Shown: in pieces, positions 16,544 to 24,591 of the stretch
Position numbering within the stretch: position 1 is the stretch's first letter
How the letters are laid out: the number at the start of each line of letters is the position of its first letter
Source: CAINVV01 sp964506325
Lineage (GTDB): Bacteria; Bacteroidota; Bacteroidia; Bacteroidales; Prolixibacteraceae
NCBI GenBank assembly: GCA_964506325.1
Contig: CAZDLO010000010.1
Coordinates: forward strand, 1 to 63,565
Direction of reading: 5' to 3'
Length of the DNA: 63,565 nucleotides
Program-made: the position numbers and the translations under genes
The notes under the pieces: generated by a model
Told to the model about the DNA's origin: nothing
The model's database searches: none
Seen by the model: the letters and a program-made list of their open reading frames with translations, nothing else

Positions 16544-17917
16544 TTAAATAAACCCGGCTTCTTTGAGTTTGGAGGAACAGGAAGATGGAAACTCCTTTAA
16601 AAATTGGGTCAGAGGAACCGGCTTATCCTGCGGGCGGGTTTGCTTTTGATTAATTTCTCCCATCAGGCTCCAGTTCCGGCCACTGCCAGAAATAGGTTCC
16701 CTGGCCTGACGGGTGTAAGAGGTATAATCTATCACCATTTCGGGAGAACCGGTTTGCCAGTTGCTTAAAGTTGCCAGCCTGAAATCTTTGCTCATGAACC
16801 ATCGGATATCCTTGTCGGCGTCTGATCCGCCGATACCCGAGCCACGTTCTTCAAACTTGTAGGTAAAGCTGTTGGACTTATACTGTTTTCTCCAGGCCTG
16901 GCCAAATTCTCCCTGCGTGATGAATTTCACTTCCGGCCAGCGATTCCTGATTGCTTCCAGCCAGCGTGTCAATCCTTCCACGTCGATGGGGAGTGATACC
17001 TCCCAGCAGTTGGTCACCCAGGCGAATCCGTTCTGCTGAAAGCCTTTGTCGTAGTGGATGGCGGTGGTGTGTAGCATCTCTTTGAGCCCGGTTTCCAGTC
17101 CGTATTTCCCCAATGTCTCAATAGGGCCCACTCCCATCCTGCTGTTAAACCGACTGGCAAATCCTTCCCGGCGCGCTGCCAGGAAATCCATGGTCCAACC
17201 ATCAAGGTTCACAAGATCGATAAAATCATTCCGGCCCTGTGCCGGCTTGCAAAAATGTTCTTTGGAAGGGTAATAAGGGTAACTTACCGAGCCATCCCCA
17301 TCCTGGTTGTCCACAGCATACTGGCTCCAGATATTCCCCTGGCATACATGGATATTCTCCTCCTCTGCAAGGTATTCCAGGTTCTTGGCAGACAGAAAGC
17401 CTGCCACCACACTGCCCGGACGGTAAGAATTCCCAACTATCTCCGATACCTTTGCCAATCCTTCGTGCAAATCTTTGTTTACCTGTTCGGTTGTGTTGTA
17501 AGCATTCGCAAAATAAGCTCCCGGAATGAAGGTAACATCATCCCCGAACCTGTGATGATAACCCACGACCAGTTCCCTGATTTTTGTGTAATCAGCGGTT
17601 GTATCATGCAAGGCCAGCCAGCTGAGTGCCCAGGTAATTCTCGCACCGGGAAATCCCCTTTCAATGGCTTCCCTGTATTTTTGGACCTTTTCGGGAGTAT
17701 GAAGGCTTCGCTCGTCATAACCCACATTTTTATCCCGGCCAACCTCAATCTGGTTTACCCTGATCACTGCATTGAAGGTTAAAAAGCGGTTACCCTTGAG
17801 GCTAACCTGTTTACCGGCAGAACTGCCACCAGCTGCAAACGATGGAATTCCGGCAATGGCAGATGCTATAGCTGCTGCTGAAATTCCAATAAAATCCTTT
17901 CTTGAAATTGTTCCCAT
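16544..17917 (-). CDS. DUF3863-family exported protein
   Basis: The 457-aa protein has an N terminus like a twin-arginine signal lacking the second Arg (SRKDFIGISAAAIASAIAG), as is frequent in Bacteroidota oxidoreductases and hydrolases. GNRFLTFNAVIRVNQIEV (42-59) is the feature I associate with DUF3863. The body resembles a polysaccharide-deacetylase-like (beta/alpha) barrel and contains NCWEVSLPIDVEGLTRWLEA. It is the first gene of the minus-strand glycan run, 220 nt upstream of the beta-helix gene and behind a 461-nt gap that should hold the promoter. Function is unknown, and a role in glycan processing follows only from position. Confidence 0.65.
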   Translation of the reverse strand: MGTISRKDFIGISAAAIASAIAGIPSFAAGGSSAGKQVSLKGNRFLTFNAVIRVNQIEVGRDKNVGYDERSLHTPEKVQKYREAIERGFPGARITWALSWLALHDTTADYTKIRELVVGYHHRFGDDVTFIPGAYFANAYNTTEQVNKDLHEGLAKVSEIVGNSYRPGSVVAGFLSAKNLEYLAEEENIHVCQGNIWSQYAVDNQDGDGSVSYPYYPSKEHFCKPAQGRNDFIDLVNLDGWTMDFLAARREGFASRFNSRMGVGPIETLGKYGLETGLKEMLHTTAIHYDKGFQQNGFAWVTNCWEVSLPIDVEGLTRWLEAIRNRWPEVKFITQGEFGQAWRKQYKSNSFTYKFEERGSGIGGSDADKDIRWFMSKDFRLATLSNWQTGSPEMVIDYTSYTRQAREPISGSGRNWSLMGEINQKQTRPQDKPVPLTQFLKEFPSSCSSKLKEAGFI

Positions 17918-18378
17918 CTATTCACTATTTTAACTTACAAACATCTTATAATTAAGAATATAAAAATTTCTACATGGCATCCATTGATCCGGACTGGGCA
18001 TAAATTACCGGAATGGAAATAAAAAACAGGAAAAGCAAAGCATTGATACGCATCATCTCCTTCTGGCTTTGACAATTTAACATTTACCTGCAAAACAGAA
18101 AAAGCCTCCACGGAACAGGTGAATAACTTGAAATACAGGACAATAAACAAACCACTCCCTAAATCCTGCACGAACCGAATTGGAGTATCCGGGATTTCTA
18201 TGAAATTTACGGTGGCTAATTTCAAGTCAGGATCAACGGAGAATCTGTTGTCTAAAATTATTGATTTTTAGGTAGTATGCAACCTCATCCAGGGCAGCAG
18301 TTGGATGCCTCCCGGTATTCTGCCGGTCAAGGTTATTCCGGGCATTCATCCCACAACAATGACAATCGTTTTATGAAA
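17918..18378. other. 461-nt intergenic region
   Basis: It separates the DUF3863 gene from a small outer-membrane protein gene, both on the minus strand, so it should contain the glycan-cluster promoter. I find no TAnnTTTG on the minus strand close to 17917. The 96-codon minus-strand frame at 17935-18225 has no signal, family or coding bias, and I do not call it. Confidence 0.5.
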
Positions 18379-18969
18379 TCAATACAAAGCAAATCCGACT
18401 TTTAAATTTATGAACGAATCCCGGGCATTGGTTTCATTTTCCCACTGGGCAAAATAGCCCAAAGAGGCTATTACAGAAGCCTTTGAACTGATCGGAAAAA
18501 TCCACCCGAAGCCCGGATTTACAAAAACCCTGGTATTTGCCTCCACGCCACCGGCGCGGAACAGATAGCCTGCATCACCAACCAGGAATGGTTTATTCTT
18601 CTTTTTACCGAAAAAAAGGCGTCCGTCCAGGTAAAGCGGAACTGTCGATCCCTCGTTGTAGGCAATGATTCCGACACCAAGTCCCGTCCAGATGCGGGGA
18701 CTGAAGCGATACCCCATGACATTGGAGATGCCGGCAATGTATTTCGAAATATGCGCTTTGGTATCACCCAATCCCATGGCCAGGTTTCCATCGATAATGT
18801 TGAAAAATCCGTGGCTTGCCTTATCAGCATAGGGCTGGTCGGTGATTTGCCATTGATTCTTACTGTAATTAAGATCCGGGGATCCGGAAGTTTTGTCACA
18901 TGCCAAAGCAGGTTTTAAAGCGATAAAAAAGAAAAAAATAAAGAAAAGGTTAAGTTTTCTCATCACCAT
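18379..18969 (-). CDS. Small exported outer-membrane beta-barrel-like protein
   Basis: The 196-aa protein has a signal peptide ending near ALKPALAC (about 24; the start could be the second ATG at 18963). The mature part shows alternating amphipathic strands (GYRFSPRIWTGLGVGIIAYN, VPLYLDGRLFFGKK, INLKVGFALY) ending in an aromatic residue, typical of small 8-stranded outer-membrane barrels. No family name is recognisable. It is monocistronic and divergent from yaaA across 299 nt. Confidence 0.65.
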   Translation of the reverse strand: MVMRKLNLFFIFFFFIALKPALACDKTSGSPDLNYSKNQWQITDQPYADKASHGFFNIIDGNLAMGLGDTKAHISKYIAGISNVMGYRFSPRIWTGLGVGIIAYNEGSTVPLYLDGRLFFGKKKNKPFLVGDAGYLFRAGGVEANTRVFVNPGFGWIFPISSKASVIASLGYFAQWENETNARDSFINLKVGFALY

Positions 18970-19268
18970 AAATTTTTATTATACATAATTAAAGATATAA
19001 CTTTTTTTGGTTGAAAAAACCCGTATCCACCAGTTGTTCCGGAATGACATTCACCAAATATTGGCGGACAAATTCGAAACTGAGTTAAAAAATTCCGGAA
19101 AGTAACAACCCCCTGAAATGCAGGAAGATGAATAAGCAGCATAATTATACATTTGATAATCAAACGCTTTTAATTCAGAAGGCATTTATTTTCCTCCTAC
19201 TCTATTTGGGTCAAAATATTTTGCCTACTTTCCAAAAAAGTTGGAACTATCCTAATTCAGAAAATTAT

Positions 19269-20033
19269 ATGCTTGTTATCCTCTCTCCTTCAAAAACCCT
19301 GGATATTACTTCGGCAAGTTCTACTCCTCTGAGTACACATCCTGTTTTTGTGAAGGAGGCATCCGAATTAATCAGGCATTTGAAAAAATTATCTGCCAGC
19401 GAGCTGGAACAACTGATGAGTATCAGTTCAAAACTGGCCTGGCTTAACCTGGAACGGTTTGCACTCTGGCAGTCTGAATATACTTCTGCCAATTCCAACC
19501 AGGCCATTTTCTCCTTCAAAGGTGAAGTATACCACGGATTGGACATACATTCCATGCGTGTTGAAGATGTCGAAAATTCCAGGCCACATTTACGAATACT
19601 TTCGGGTTTGTTTGGAGTACTCAGGCCCCTGGACCTGATTCAGCCTTACCGCCTTGAGATGGGAACATCTTTTAAATTCGGCAAATACAACGATCTGTAC
19701 CATTTCTGGAAACAAAAAATCACCAGGCAGATTGCTTCTGATTTGAAAGAGAGCGGTTCCGACCTGATGTTCAACCTGGCTTCGCAGGAATATTTTACTG
19801 CCATTGACAGCAAAAAGCTGAAGGCAAAAATAGTGGCACCGCAGTTTCTGGACGGTAAAAACGGCGAATTAAAAATGATTACTGTCTATGCCAAGAAGGC
19901 ACGGGGAATGATGGCCCGGTATATTCTAGAAAACCATATTGACAACGAAGATGATTTGCGCGGATTCGACACTGAAGGATATTATTTCAGCAGCAGGTTG
20001 TCAAAACCCGGAGTACCCGTCTTCACCAGGTAA
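19269..20033 (+). CDS. yaaA: Peroxide stress protein YaaA (DUF328/UPF0246)
   Basis: The start is placed at the ATG at 19269 (MLVILSPSKTLD...), giving 254 aa, the normal family length. An upstream in-frame ATG at 19128 would add 47 residues without homologous character. Conserved landmarks are LSPSKTLD at the start, FKGEVYHGLD, LRILSGLFGVLRPLDLIQPY split over 155-180, and the C-terminal RGFDTEGYYF. In Escherichia coli YaaA lowers free iron and limits oxidative DNA damage during peroxide stress. It stands ahead of the DUF134/cyd run but with its own 177-nt downstream gap, so separate control is likely. Confidence 0.92.
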   Translation: MLVILSPSKTLDITSASSTPLSTHPVFVKEASELIRHLKKLSASELEQLMSISSKLAWLNLERFALWQSEYTSANSNQAIFSFKGEVYHGLDIHSMRVEDVENSRPHLRILSGLFGVLRPLDLIQPYRLEMGTSFKFGKYNDLYHFWKQKITRQIASDLKESGSDLMFNLASQEYFTAIDSKKLKAKIVAPQFLDGKNGELKMITVYAKKARGMMARYILENHIDNEDDLRGFDTEGYYFSSRLSKPGVPVFTR

Positions 20034-20073
20034 ATCTGCCAGAATAATTCTCTCAGATAGAGTGGAAAAATAT

Positions 20074-20103
20074 TTTGTTATGAACGCACGTTCATTATCT
20101 TTG
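20074..20103 (+). promoter_or_regulatory. Bacteroidota-type promoter before the DUF134/cyd run
   Basis: A -33 element TTTG (20074-20077), an 18-nt spacer and a -7 element TATCTTTG (20096-20103) fit the Bacteroidota primary-sigma consensus closely. Predicted start is near 20110, leaving a leader of about 100 nt before the DUF134 ATG at 20211. Confidence 0.7.
20080..20095. promoter_or_regulatory. TetR-type palindromic operator inside the promoter spacer
   Basis: ATGAACG-CA-CGTTCAT is a perfect 7-bp inverted repeat with a 2-nt centre. It fills the spacer between the -33 and -7 elements. Its form resembles TetR/AcrR-family operators, and binding there would block the polymerase. No TetR gene is in the window, so the regulator would act in trans. 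Confidence 0.6.
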
Positions 20104-20210
20104 TGTGATAAAACCATCAGTTTTAACACCCCGTCACGAACAGCATTTGAATTCAATTTAAATATTCAAGTCATCCAAGCTGTCGGAAAAATATATTAAC
20201 CCTTCAGGCA

Positions 20211-20618
20211 ATGCCCAGACCAACAAGAAACCGAAGAGTTGTCAATCCGCCGAGGATGTCAGGATTCAAGCCTTTTGGCATGCCGCTCAGTGAATTGAAA
20301 ATTATCGAACTGCAATTTGACGAATATGAAGGCATCAATCTTGTAAATTATCAAGATATGTCCCAGGAAGCAGCAGCTGAGATGATGGGAATATCCAGGC
20401 CAACATTTACCAGGATATACAACAGGGCTCTTAAAAAAATTGCCAAAGCGTTTGTCGAAGGAATGGCCATTAAAATTGAAGGTGGAAACGTGGAATTTGA
20501 AAAACAATGGTACAAATGCCAGAAATGCTTCAAGCTTATCGATGGGTTGGACAACCATATCAAGTGCAACGGTTGTAATTCTTTTACCAGCAATGAATTA
20601 ATCAAAATTAATTATTAA
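20211..20618 (+). CDS. UPF0251/DUF134 putative DNA-binding protein
   Basis: The 135-aa protein has the family opening MPRPTRNRRV and a helix-turn-helix at about 60-90 (QEAAAEMMGISRPTFTRIYN). It adds a C-terminal zinc-ribbon-like part with CQKC and CNGC pairs (about 104-124), which not all family members have. It starts a plus-strand run, 17 nt before the NifX-like gene; DUF134 genes are often adjacent to NifX/NifB-like metal-cofactor proteins in anaerobes. It may autoregulate, since the only promoter seen lies just upstream. Confidence 0.85.
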   Translation: MPRPTRNRRVVNPPRMSGFKPFGMPLSELKIIELQFDEYEGINLVNYQDMSQEAAAEMMGISRPTFTRIYNRALKKIAKAFVEGMAIKIEGGNVEFEKQWYKCQKCFKLIDGLDNHIKCNGCNSFTSNELIKINY

Positions 20619-20635
20619 TTATTTAATCTTTAACC

Positions 20636-21022
20636 ATGAAAATAGCAGTTCCGGTAAAAAGCAATAACCAGGTTGATGACCATTTTGGCCATTGCAGTTT
20701 TTACGATATTTTTCAAATCTCCCCAAACAGTGAAATTTCAGAATTAAAGAGGATTCCATCCTTGCAGGGATGCGGTTGCAAATCCAATATTGCGTCAATT
20801 CTCGCAGCAGATGGTGTAACTGTCATGCTGGCAGGTGGAATCGGCGATGGTGCCATCAATGTCCTGAATAATTCAGGGATATCCGTAGTAAGAGGATGCG
20901 GGGGTGACTCAGCCGAAGTTGTTAAACACTATCTGCTGGGCAGTATAAAGGATAGTGGTGAAAGTTGCCACCATCATGACAGTCAAACGGCCGCTAACGG
21001 CATTCATCAGTGCAGTCATTGA
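20636..21022 (+). CDS. NifX/NifB-like dinitrogenase iron-molybdenum cofactor family protein
   Basis: The 128-aa protein begins MKIAVPVKSNNQVDDHFGHC and contains VMLAGGIGDGAINVLNNSGI and VRGCGGDSAEVV, the marks of the family that carries FeMo-cofactor or related Fe-S precursors. The His/Cys-rich tail (CHHHDSQ, HQCSH) could bind metal. No nitrogenase genes are present, so it is one of the orphan anaerobe versions with an unknown metal role. It follows DUF134 by 17 nt. Confidence 0.85.
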   Translation: MKIAVPVKSNNQVDDHFGHCSFYDIFQISPNSEISELKRIPSLQGCGCKSNIASILAADGVTVMLAGGIGDGAINVLNNSGISVVRGCGGDSAEVVKHYLLGSIKDSGESCHHHDSQTAANGIHQCSH

Positions 21023-21069
21023 TTTTTTGACATCCCTGTATCAATTGTCAGCTTCTTCCAATCAAAAAT

Positions 21070-21279
21070 ATGAAAGTAATTCTTAACAATATCTTTCAAT
21101 TTTATTACCAGGGCTTTAAGAGTATGACCCTGGGCAGAAAACTTTGGGCGATCATCATCATCAAATTGATTGTAATTTTTTTGGTGCTGAAAATATTCTT
21201 CTTCCCAAATATCCTAAAAACCGGGTATAAAACGGATGAACAGCGAAGTAACCATGTATTTGAACAACTCACTAAATAA
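21070..21279 (+). CDS. DUF4492 small membrane protein preceding cydA
   Basis: The 69-aa protein has one transmembrane helix (about 24-46, LWAIIIIKLIVIFLVLKIFF) and an amphipathic GFKSMTLGRKLW segment before it. DUF4492 genes are typically found immediately before cydA in Bacteroidota and Campylobacterota. Here the gap to cydA is 6 nt, implying translational coupling. A role in cytochrome bd assembly or stability is plausible from this conserved position but is not proven. Confidence 0.82.
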   Translation: MKVILNNIFQFYYQGFKSMTLGRKLWAIIIIKLIVIFLVLKIFFFPNILKTGYKTDEQRSNHVFEQLTK

Positions 21280-21285
21280 CAACAT

Positions 21286-22839
21286 ATGGAAAATATCGAT
21301 TTTTCTCTGGTCGACTGGTCCAGGGCACAATTCGCACTCACAGCCATGTATCACTGGTTGTTTGTTCCTTTGACTCTTGGACTTTCTTTCATTATTGCAT
21401 TCATGGAGACAGTTTACGTGCGTACAGATAATCCTGAATGGAAACGCATTACCAAGTTCTGGATGACCCTGTTCGGCATAAACTTCGCAATTGGCGTAGC
21501 AACCGGGATTATCCTGGAATTTGAATTTGGTACCAACTGGTCAAATTATTCCTGGTTTGTGGGCGATATTTTTGGGGCACCCTTAGCCATTGAAGGAATT
21601 ATGGCATTTTTTCTGGAAAGCACTTTTATTGCCGTAATGTTTTTTGGCTGGAATAAGGTTAGTAAGAAATTCCACTTGTTGTCAACCTGGCTGGTTGCCA
21701 TAGGATCAAACCTTTCAGCTTTATGGATTCTGGTAGCCAATGGTTGGATGCAAAATCCGGCAGGGATGAAATTCAATCCCGACACGGTAAGAAATGAAAT
21801 GGTAAATTTCTGGGAAGTGCTTTTTAATCCGGTTGCCATCAATAAATTTCTGCATACCATCTCTTCTGGTTATGTTTTAGCTTCTATTTTCGTCATTGGT
21901 GTAAGTGCCTGGTATTTGTTAAAAAACAGGGAACACGACCTGGCAAAAAAGAGTATTATCGTGGCCTCCGTCTTTGGTTTACTGACCACCGCTTTTGTAG
22001 TACTTACCGGAGACGGTTCTGCCAGAAACATGGCAAAATACCAGCCCATGAAGTTTGCCGCCATGGAAAATCTCTATTTTGGCCAACAAAATGCACCACT
22101 CGTTGCCATTGGCATCCTGAAGGCAGACCCCAAGGAGACCGCACACAAAAAGCAAGATTTTTTGTTTGAGCTGGAGATTCCAAATATGCTCTCCTACATG
22201 GCATTTCTCGATCCGAATGCCTACGTCCCGGGAATACAGGATTTGGTACATGGAAATGCCGCACATCAAATACTCTCTTACCAGGAAAGAAGCGAAAAAG
22301 GCAAGATCGCCATACAATCCCTGGCAGCCTACAAGAATGCTAAAAAAGCAGGGAATGATTCACTTGCAAACAGAGCATTGTCAAGCTTTGAAACCAATTA
22401 CCCACATTTTGGGTATGGTTATTATGCTGGCCGCGATATGCATGAATTGGTGCCCAGTGTTCCAACTACCTTCTATTCCTTCAGGATCATGGTAGGATTG
22501 GGCGTACACTTTGGAGCACTGTTTCTGGTGGTCCTGCTGCTGACAATAAAAGGCAAAATAGCCAGGAAAAGGTTCATTCTCTATACAGCGGTATGGACAA
22601 TTCCCCTGGCATATATAGCTTCTGAGCTTGGCTGGGTAGTGGCTGAGGTAGGCCGGCAACCATGGGTAATTCAGGACATTCTCCCAACGATTGCTGCAGT
22701 TTCCCAATTAAAACCTGTATCTGTTCAAATCACGTTCTGGATGTTCTTTGTCATCTTTACCGCTTTATTGATTGCTGAAGTAAGGATAATGGCCAGTATA
22801 ATAAAAAAAGGGCCATCCGAAGACTTAAGTAACCATTGA
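21286..22839 (+). CDS. cydA: Cytochrome bd ubiquinol oxidase subunit I
   Basis: The 517-aa polytopic membrane protein has the expected heme ligands in context: His23 in MYHWLFVPLTLG (low in E. coli numbering as His19), the histidine in KFLHTISSGYVLA, and the methionine in YSFRIMVGLG. The quinol-site signature ELGWVVAEVGRQPWVIQD is present. The segment between KYQPMK and the YSFRIM motif is long, so this is a long-Q-loop type oxidase. It reduces oxygen to water with menaquinol at high affinity and supports nanaerobic life in Bacteroidota. It is in the run with DUF4492 and cydB. Confidence 0.97.
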   Translation: MENIDFSLVDWSRAQFALTAMYHWLFVPLTLGLSFIIAFMETVYVRTDNPEWKRITKFWMTLFGINFAIGVATGIILEFEFGTNWSNYSWFVGDIFGAPLAIEGIMAFFLESTFIAVMFFGWNKVSKKFHLLSTWLVAIGSNLSALWILVANGWMQNPAGMKFNPDTVRNEMVNFWEVLFNPVAINKFLHTISSGYVLASIFVIGVSAWYLLKNREHDLAKKSIIVASVFGLLTTAFVVLTGDGSARNMAKYQPMKFAAMENLYFGQQNAPLVAIGILKADPKETAHKKQDFLFELEIPNMLSYMAFLDPNAYVPGIQDLVHGNAAHQILSYQERSEKGKIAIQSLAAYKNAKKAGNDSLANRALSSFETNYPHFGYGYYAGRDMHELVPSVPTTFYSFRIMVGLGVHFGALFLVVLLLTIKGKIARKRFILYTAVWTIPLAYIASELGWVVAEVGRQPWVIQDILPTIAAVSQLKPVSVQITFWMFFVIFTALLIAEVRIMASIIKKGPSEDLSNH

Positions 22840-22864
22840 ATACAAACCATTAAATTATTTAATC

Positions 22865-24037
22865 ATGATCGATGCAATTCAATATATCACACTGCAGCAC
22901 TACTGGTGGATAATTGTCTCACTTTTAGGAGCAATACTGGTGTTTCTGATGTTTGTGCAAGGAGGACAGACCCTGATCTATACAATTGGGAAAACTAATG
23001 AGGAGAGAACGCTCCTGATCAACTTACTTGGACGTAAATGGGAATTCACTTTTACAACCCTTGTTACGTTTGGAGGAGCCTTTTTTGCCTCCTTCCCATT
23101 GTTTTATTCCACCAGTTTTGGAGGGGCCTACTGGGTTTGGATACTGATTCTGTTTGCATTTATCATCCAGGCAGTATCCTACGAATACAGGAGCAAAGCC
23201 AATAATTTTTTGGGCAAAAGAATCTATGAGACCTTTTTGCTGATTAACGGCATGGTCGCGCCATTACTGATCGGAACAGCTGTTGCGACCTTCTTCACAG
23301 GATCAATGTTCTCAGTTGATATGAGCAATATCACGTTACTGACAGGCAATAAAATGCCGGTGATTTCTGAATGGAGAGGACCGGCCCATGGGCTCGAAGC
23401 CGCACTAAATCTCCATAACCTACTATTAGGTCTGACCGTTCTTTTTTTATCCAGGGTCCTTGCCCTGCTCTATTTCATGAACAGAATCAGGCATGCGGTG
23501 ATGATGGAACGAATAAAAAAACAACTTCTGGTTAATGCTGTTCCATTTGTTGTTTTCTTCCTTGGCTTTGTGATCTGGACACTTTTATCTTCAGGTTTTG
23601 CAGTAAATCCATCAACTGGAGAAGTTTCCATGGAATCATTCAAATATCTGCACAATCTCATACAAATGCCCTTTGTTGCCATTCTCCTTGTTACTGGGGT
23701 TGCCCTGGTACTTATCGGAATTATCAGGCCTATCACCTGCTTTGAAAAATGCAGTACAAAAGGAATCTGGGGTGCAGGCATTGGATCCATCCTGACAGTT
23801 TTTGCATTGTTCCTGCTGGCAGGTTTCAATCATACCGCTTATTATCCCTCCACTTTTGACCTGCAGAGTTCTCTGACTATCGAAAATAGCTCATCCAGTT
23901 ATTATACACTTACCATCATGAGTTATGTATCATTGCTGATTCCTTTTGTATTAGCCTATATCTGGATCGCCTGGCGTGCCATTGACAATAAGAAGATTGA
24001 TGTGGAAGAATTAAAAAATGAATCACATGTCTATTAA
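22865..24037 (+). CDS. cydB: Cytochrome bd ubiquinol oxidase subunit II
   Basis: The 390-aa membrane protein has about nine hydrophobic helices and the CydB opening (ITLQHYWWIIVSLLGAILVF), then LLGRKWEFTFTTLVTFGGAF and YEYRSKANN. It pairs with CydA to form the bd oxidase core. The gap from cydA is 25 nt and a small membrane-peptide gene follows 24 nt later. Confidence 0.95.
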   Translation: MIDAIQYITLQHYWWIIVSLLGAILVFLMFVQGGQTLIYTIGKTNEERTLLINLLGRKWEFTFTTLVTFGGAFFASFPLFYSTSFGGAYWVWILILFAFIIQAVSYEYRSKANNFLGKRIYETFLLINGMVAPLLIGTAVATFFTGSMFSVDMSNITLLTGNKMPVISEWRGPAHGLEAALNLHNLLLGLTVLFLSRVLALLYFMNRIRHAVMMERIKKQLLVNAVPFVVFFLGFVIWTLLSSGFAVNPSTGEVSMESFKYLHNLIQMPFVAILLVTGVALVLIGIIRPITCFEKCSTKGIWGAGIGSILTVFALFLLAGFNHTAYYPSTFDLQSSLTIENSSSSYYTLTIMSYVSLLIPFVLAYIWIAWRAIDNKKIDVEELKNESHVY

Positions 24038-24061
24038 TATGAATCAGATAACATATTTAGT

Positions 24062-24202
24062 ATGATTGCACAAATAGTTTGGTTTTTAAGCTGGCCTGCA
24101 TTAATTGCTGTGTCCTATCTGGCCATCAGCAAGATTTTGGAGATAATTGATGAAAAAGAGGCTAAGCCATTTTCAGAAGAGCAAAACAAGAGACGCCAAT
24201 AG
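24062..24202 (+). CDS. CydX-like 46-aa single-span membrane peptide
   Basis: I translated this frame from an ATG 24 nt after cydB: 46 residues, starting MIAQIVWFLSWPALIAVSYL, then a charged cytoplasmic tail (LEIIDEKEAKPFSEEQNKRR). One helix (about 3-24) with a tryptophan near its start and an acidic residue after it matches the plan of CydX, the small third subunit of bd oxidases (37 aa in E. coli). Sequence identity to CydX cannot be claimed by eye; position and topology support the call. It ends the run. Downstream 24203-24404 is non-coding. Confidence 0.65.
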   Translation: MIAQIVWFLSWPALIAVSYLAISKILEIIDEKEAKPFSEEQNKRRQ

Positions 24203-24404
24203 GTGCCCTGACTAGAAATACGGACAGAAATTTGTCGCATAATTACGTCTGACAAAGCAGGTTTGAGTAAGTCCCGGGGGCCATTCTGGCCCTTCCTACA
24301 CAAGAGATGCCGGGAATTACACAAGATCCTTTGTGTTGAATCCGATCAGGTAATCTTTCTTCAGCGATGCAGAAAAGGAGAATTAGACAGTAACAATCTA
24401 TTTT

Positions 24405-24560
24405 TCACGAATGCCCTCCTACAATGATGCGCATCATCTTCAGGTTGAGAACAATAAAACGCCAGGCCTGCCAAATCAGGTTCCTCCTCCAGAAGCGGGT
24501 TGCCCTGGTAGGTATCGGCGGATAGGATTCATCGTAATAACCGCGAACTATATTTTTCAT
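24405..24560 (-). CDS. 51-aa basic, aromatic-rich small protein after the SQR gene
   Basis: This uninterrupted minus-strand frame starts 31 nt after the stop of the sulfide:quinone oxidoreductase gene. It begins MKNIVRGYYDESYPPIPTRA and continues with an Arg/Trp-rich segment (TRFWRRNLIWQAWRFIV) and LKMMRIIVGGH. The composition (five Arg plus three Trp within residues 19-34, low charge noise) looks coding rather than random. The amphipathic stretch could lie on the membrane surface. I know no family for it. It is likely co-transcribed with SQR. Confidence 0.6.
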   Translation of the reverse strand: MKNIVRGYYDESYPPIPTRATRFWRRNLIWQAWRFIVLNLKMMRIIVGGHS

Positions 24561-24591
24561 GGATTTTGCTTTAATGGTTGTTTTGAAAACA

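Noticed and set aside
17935..18225. 96-codon minus-strand frame
   Set aside because: No recognisable motif and lies in what should be a promoter region; coding character is not convincing.
20636..21022. Nitrogen fixation locus
   Set aside because: Only an orphan NifX-like protein is present; there are no nifHDK or nifB genes.
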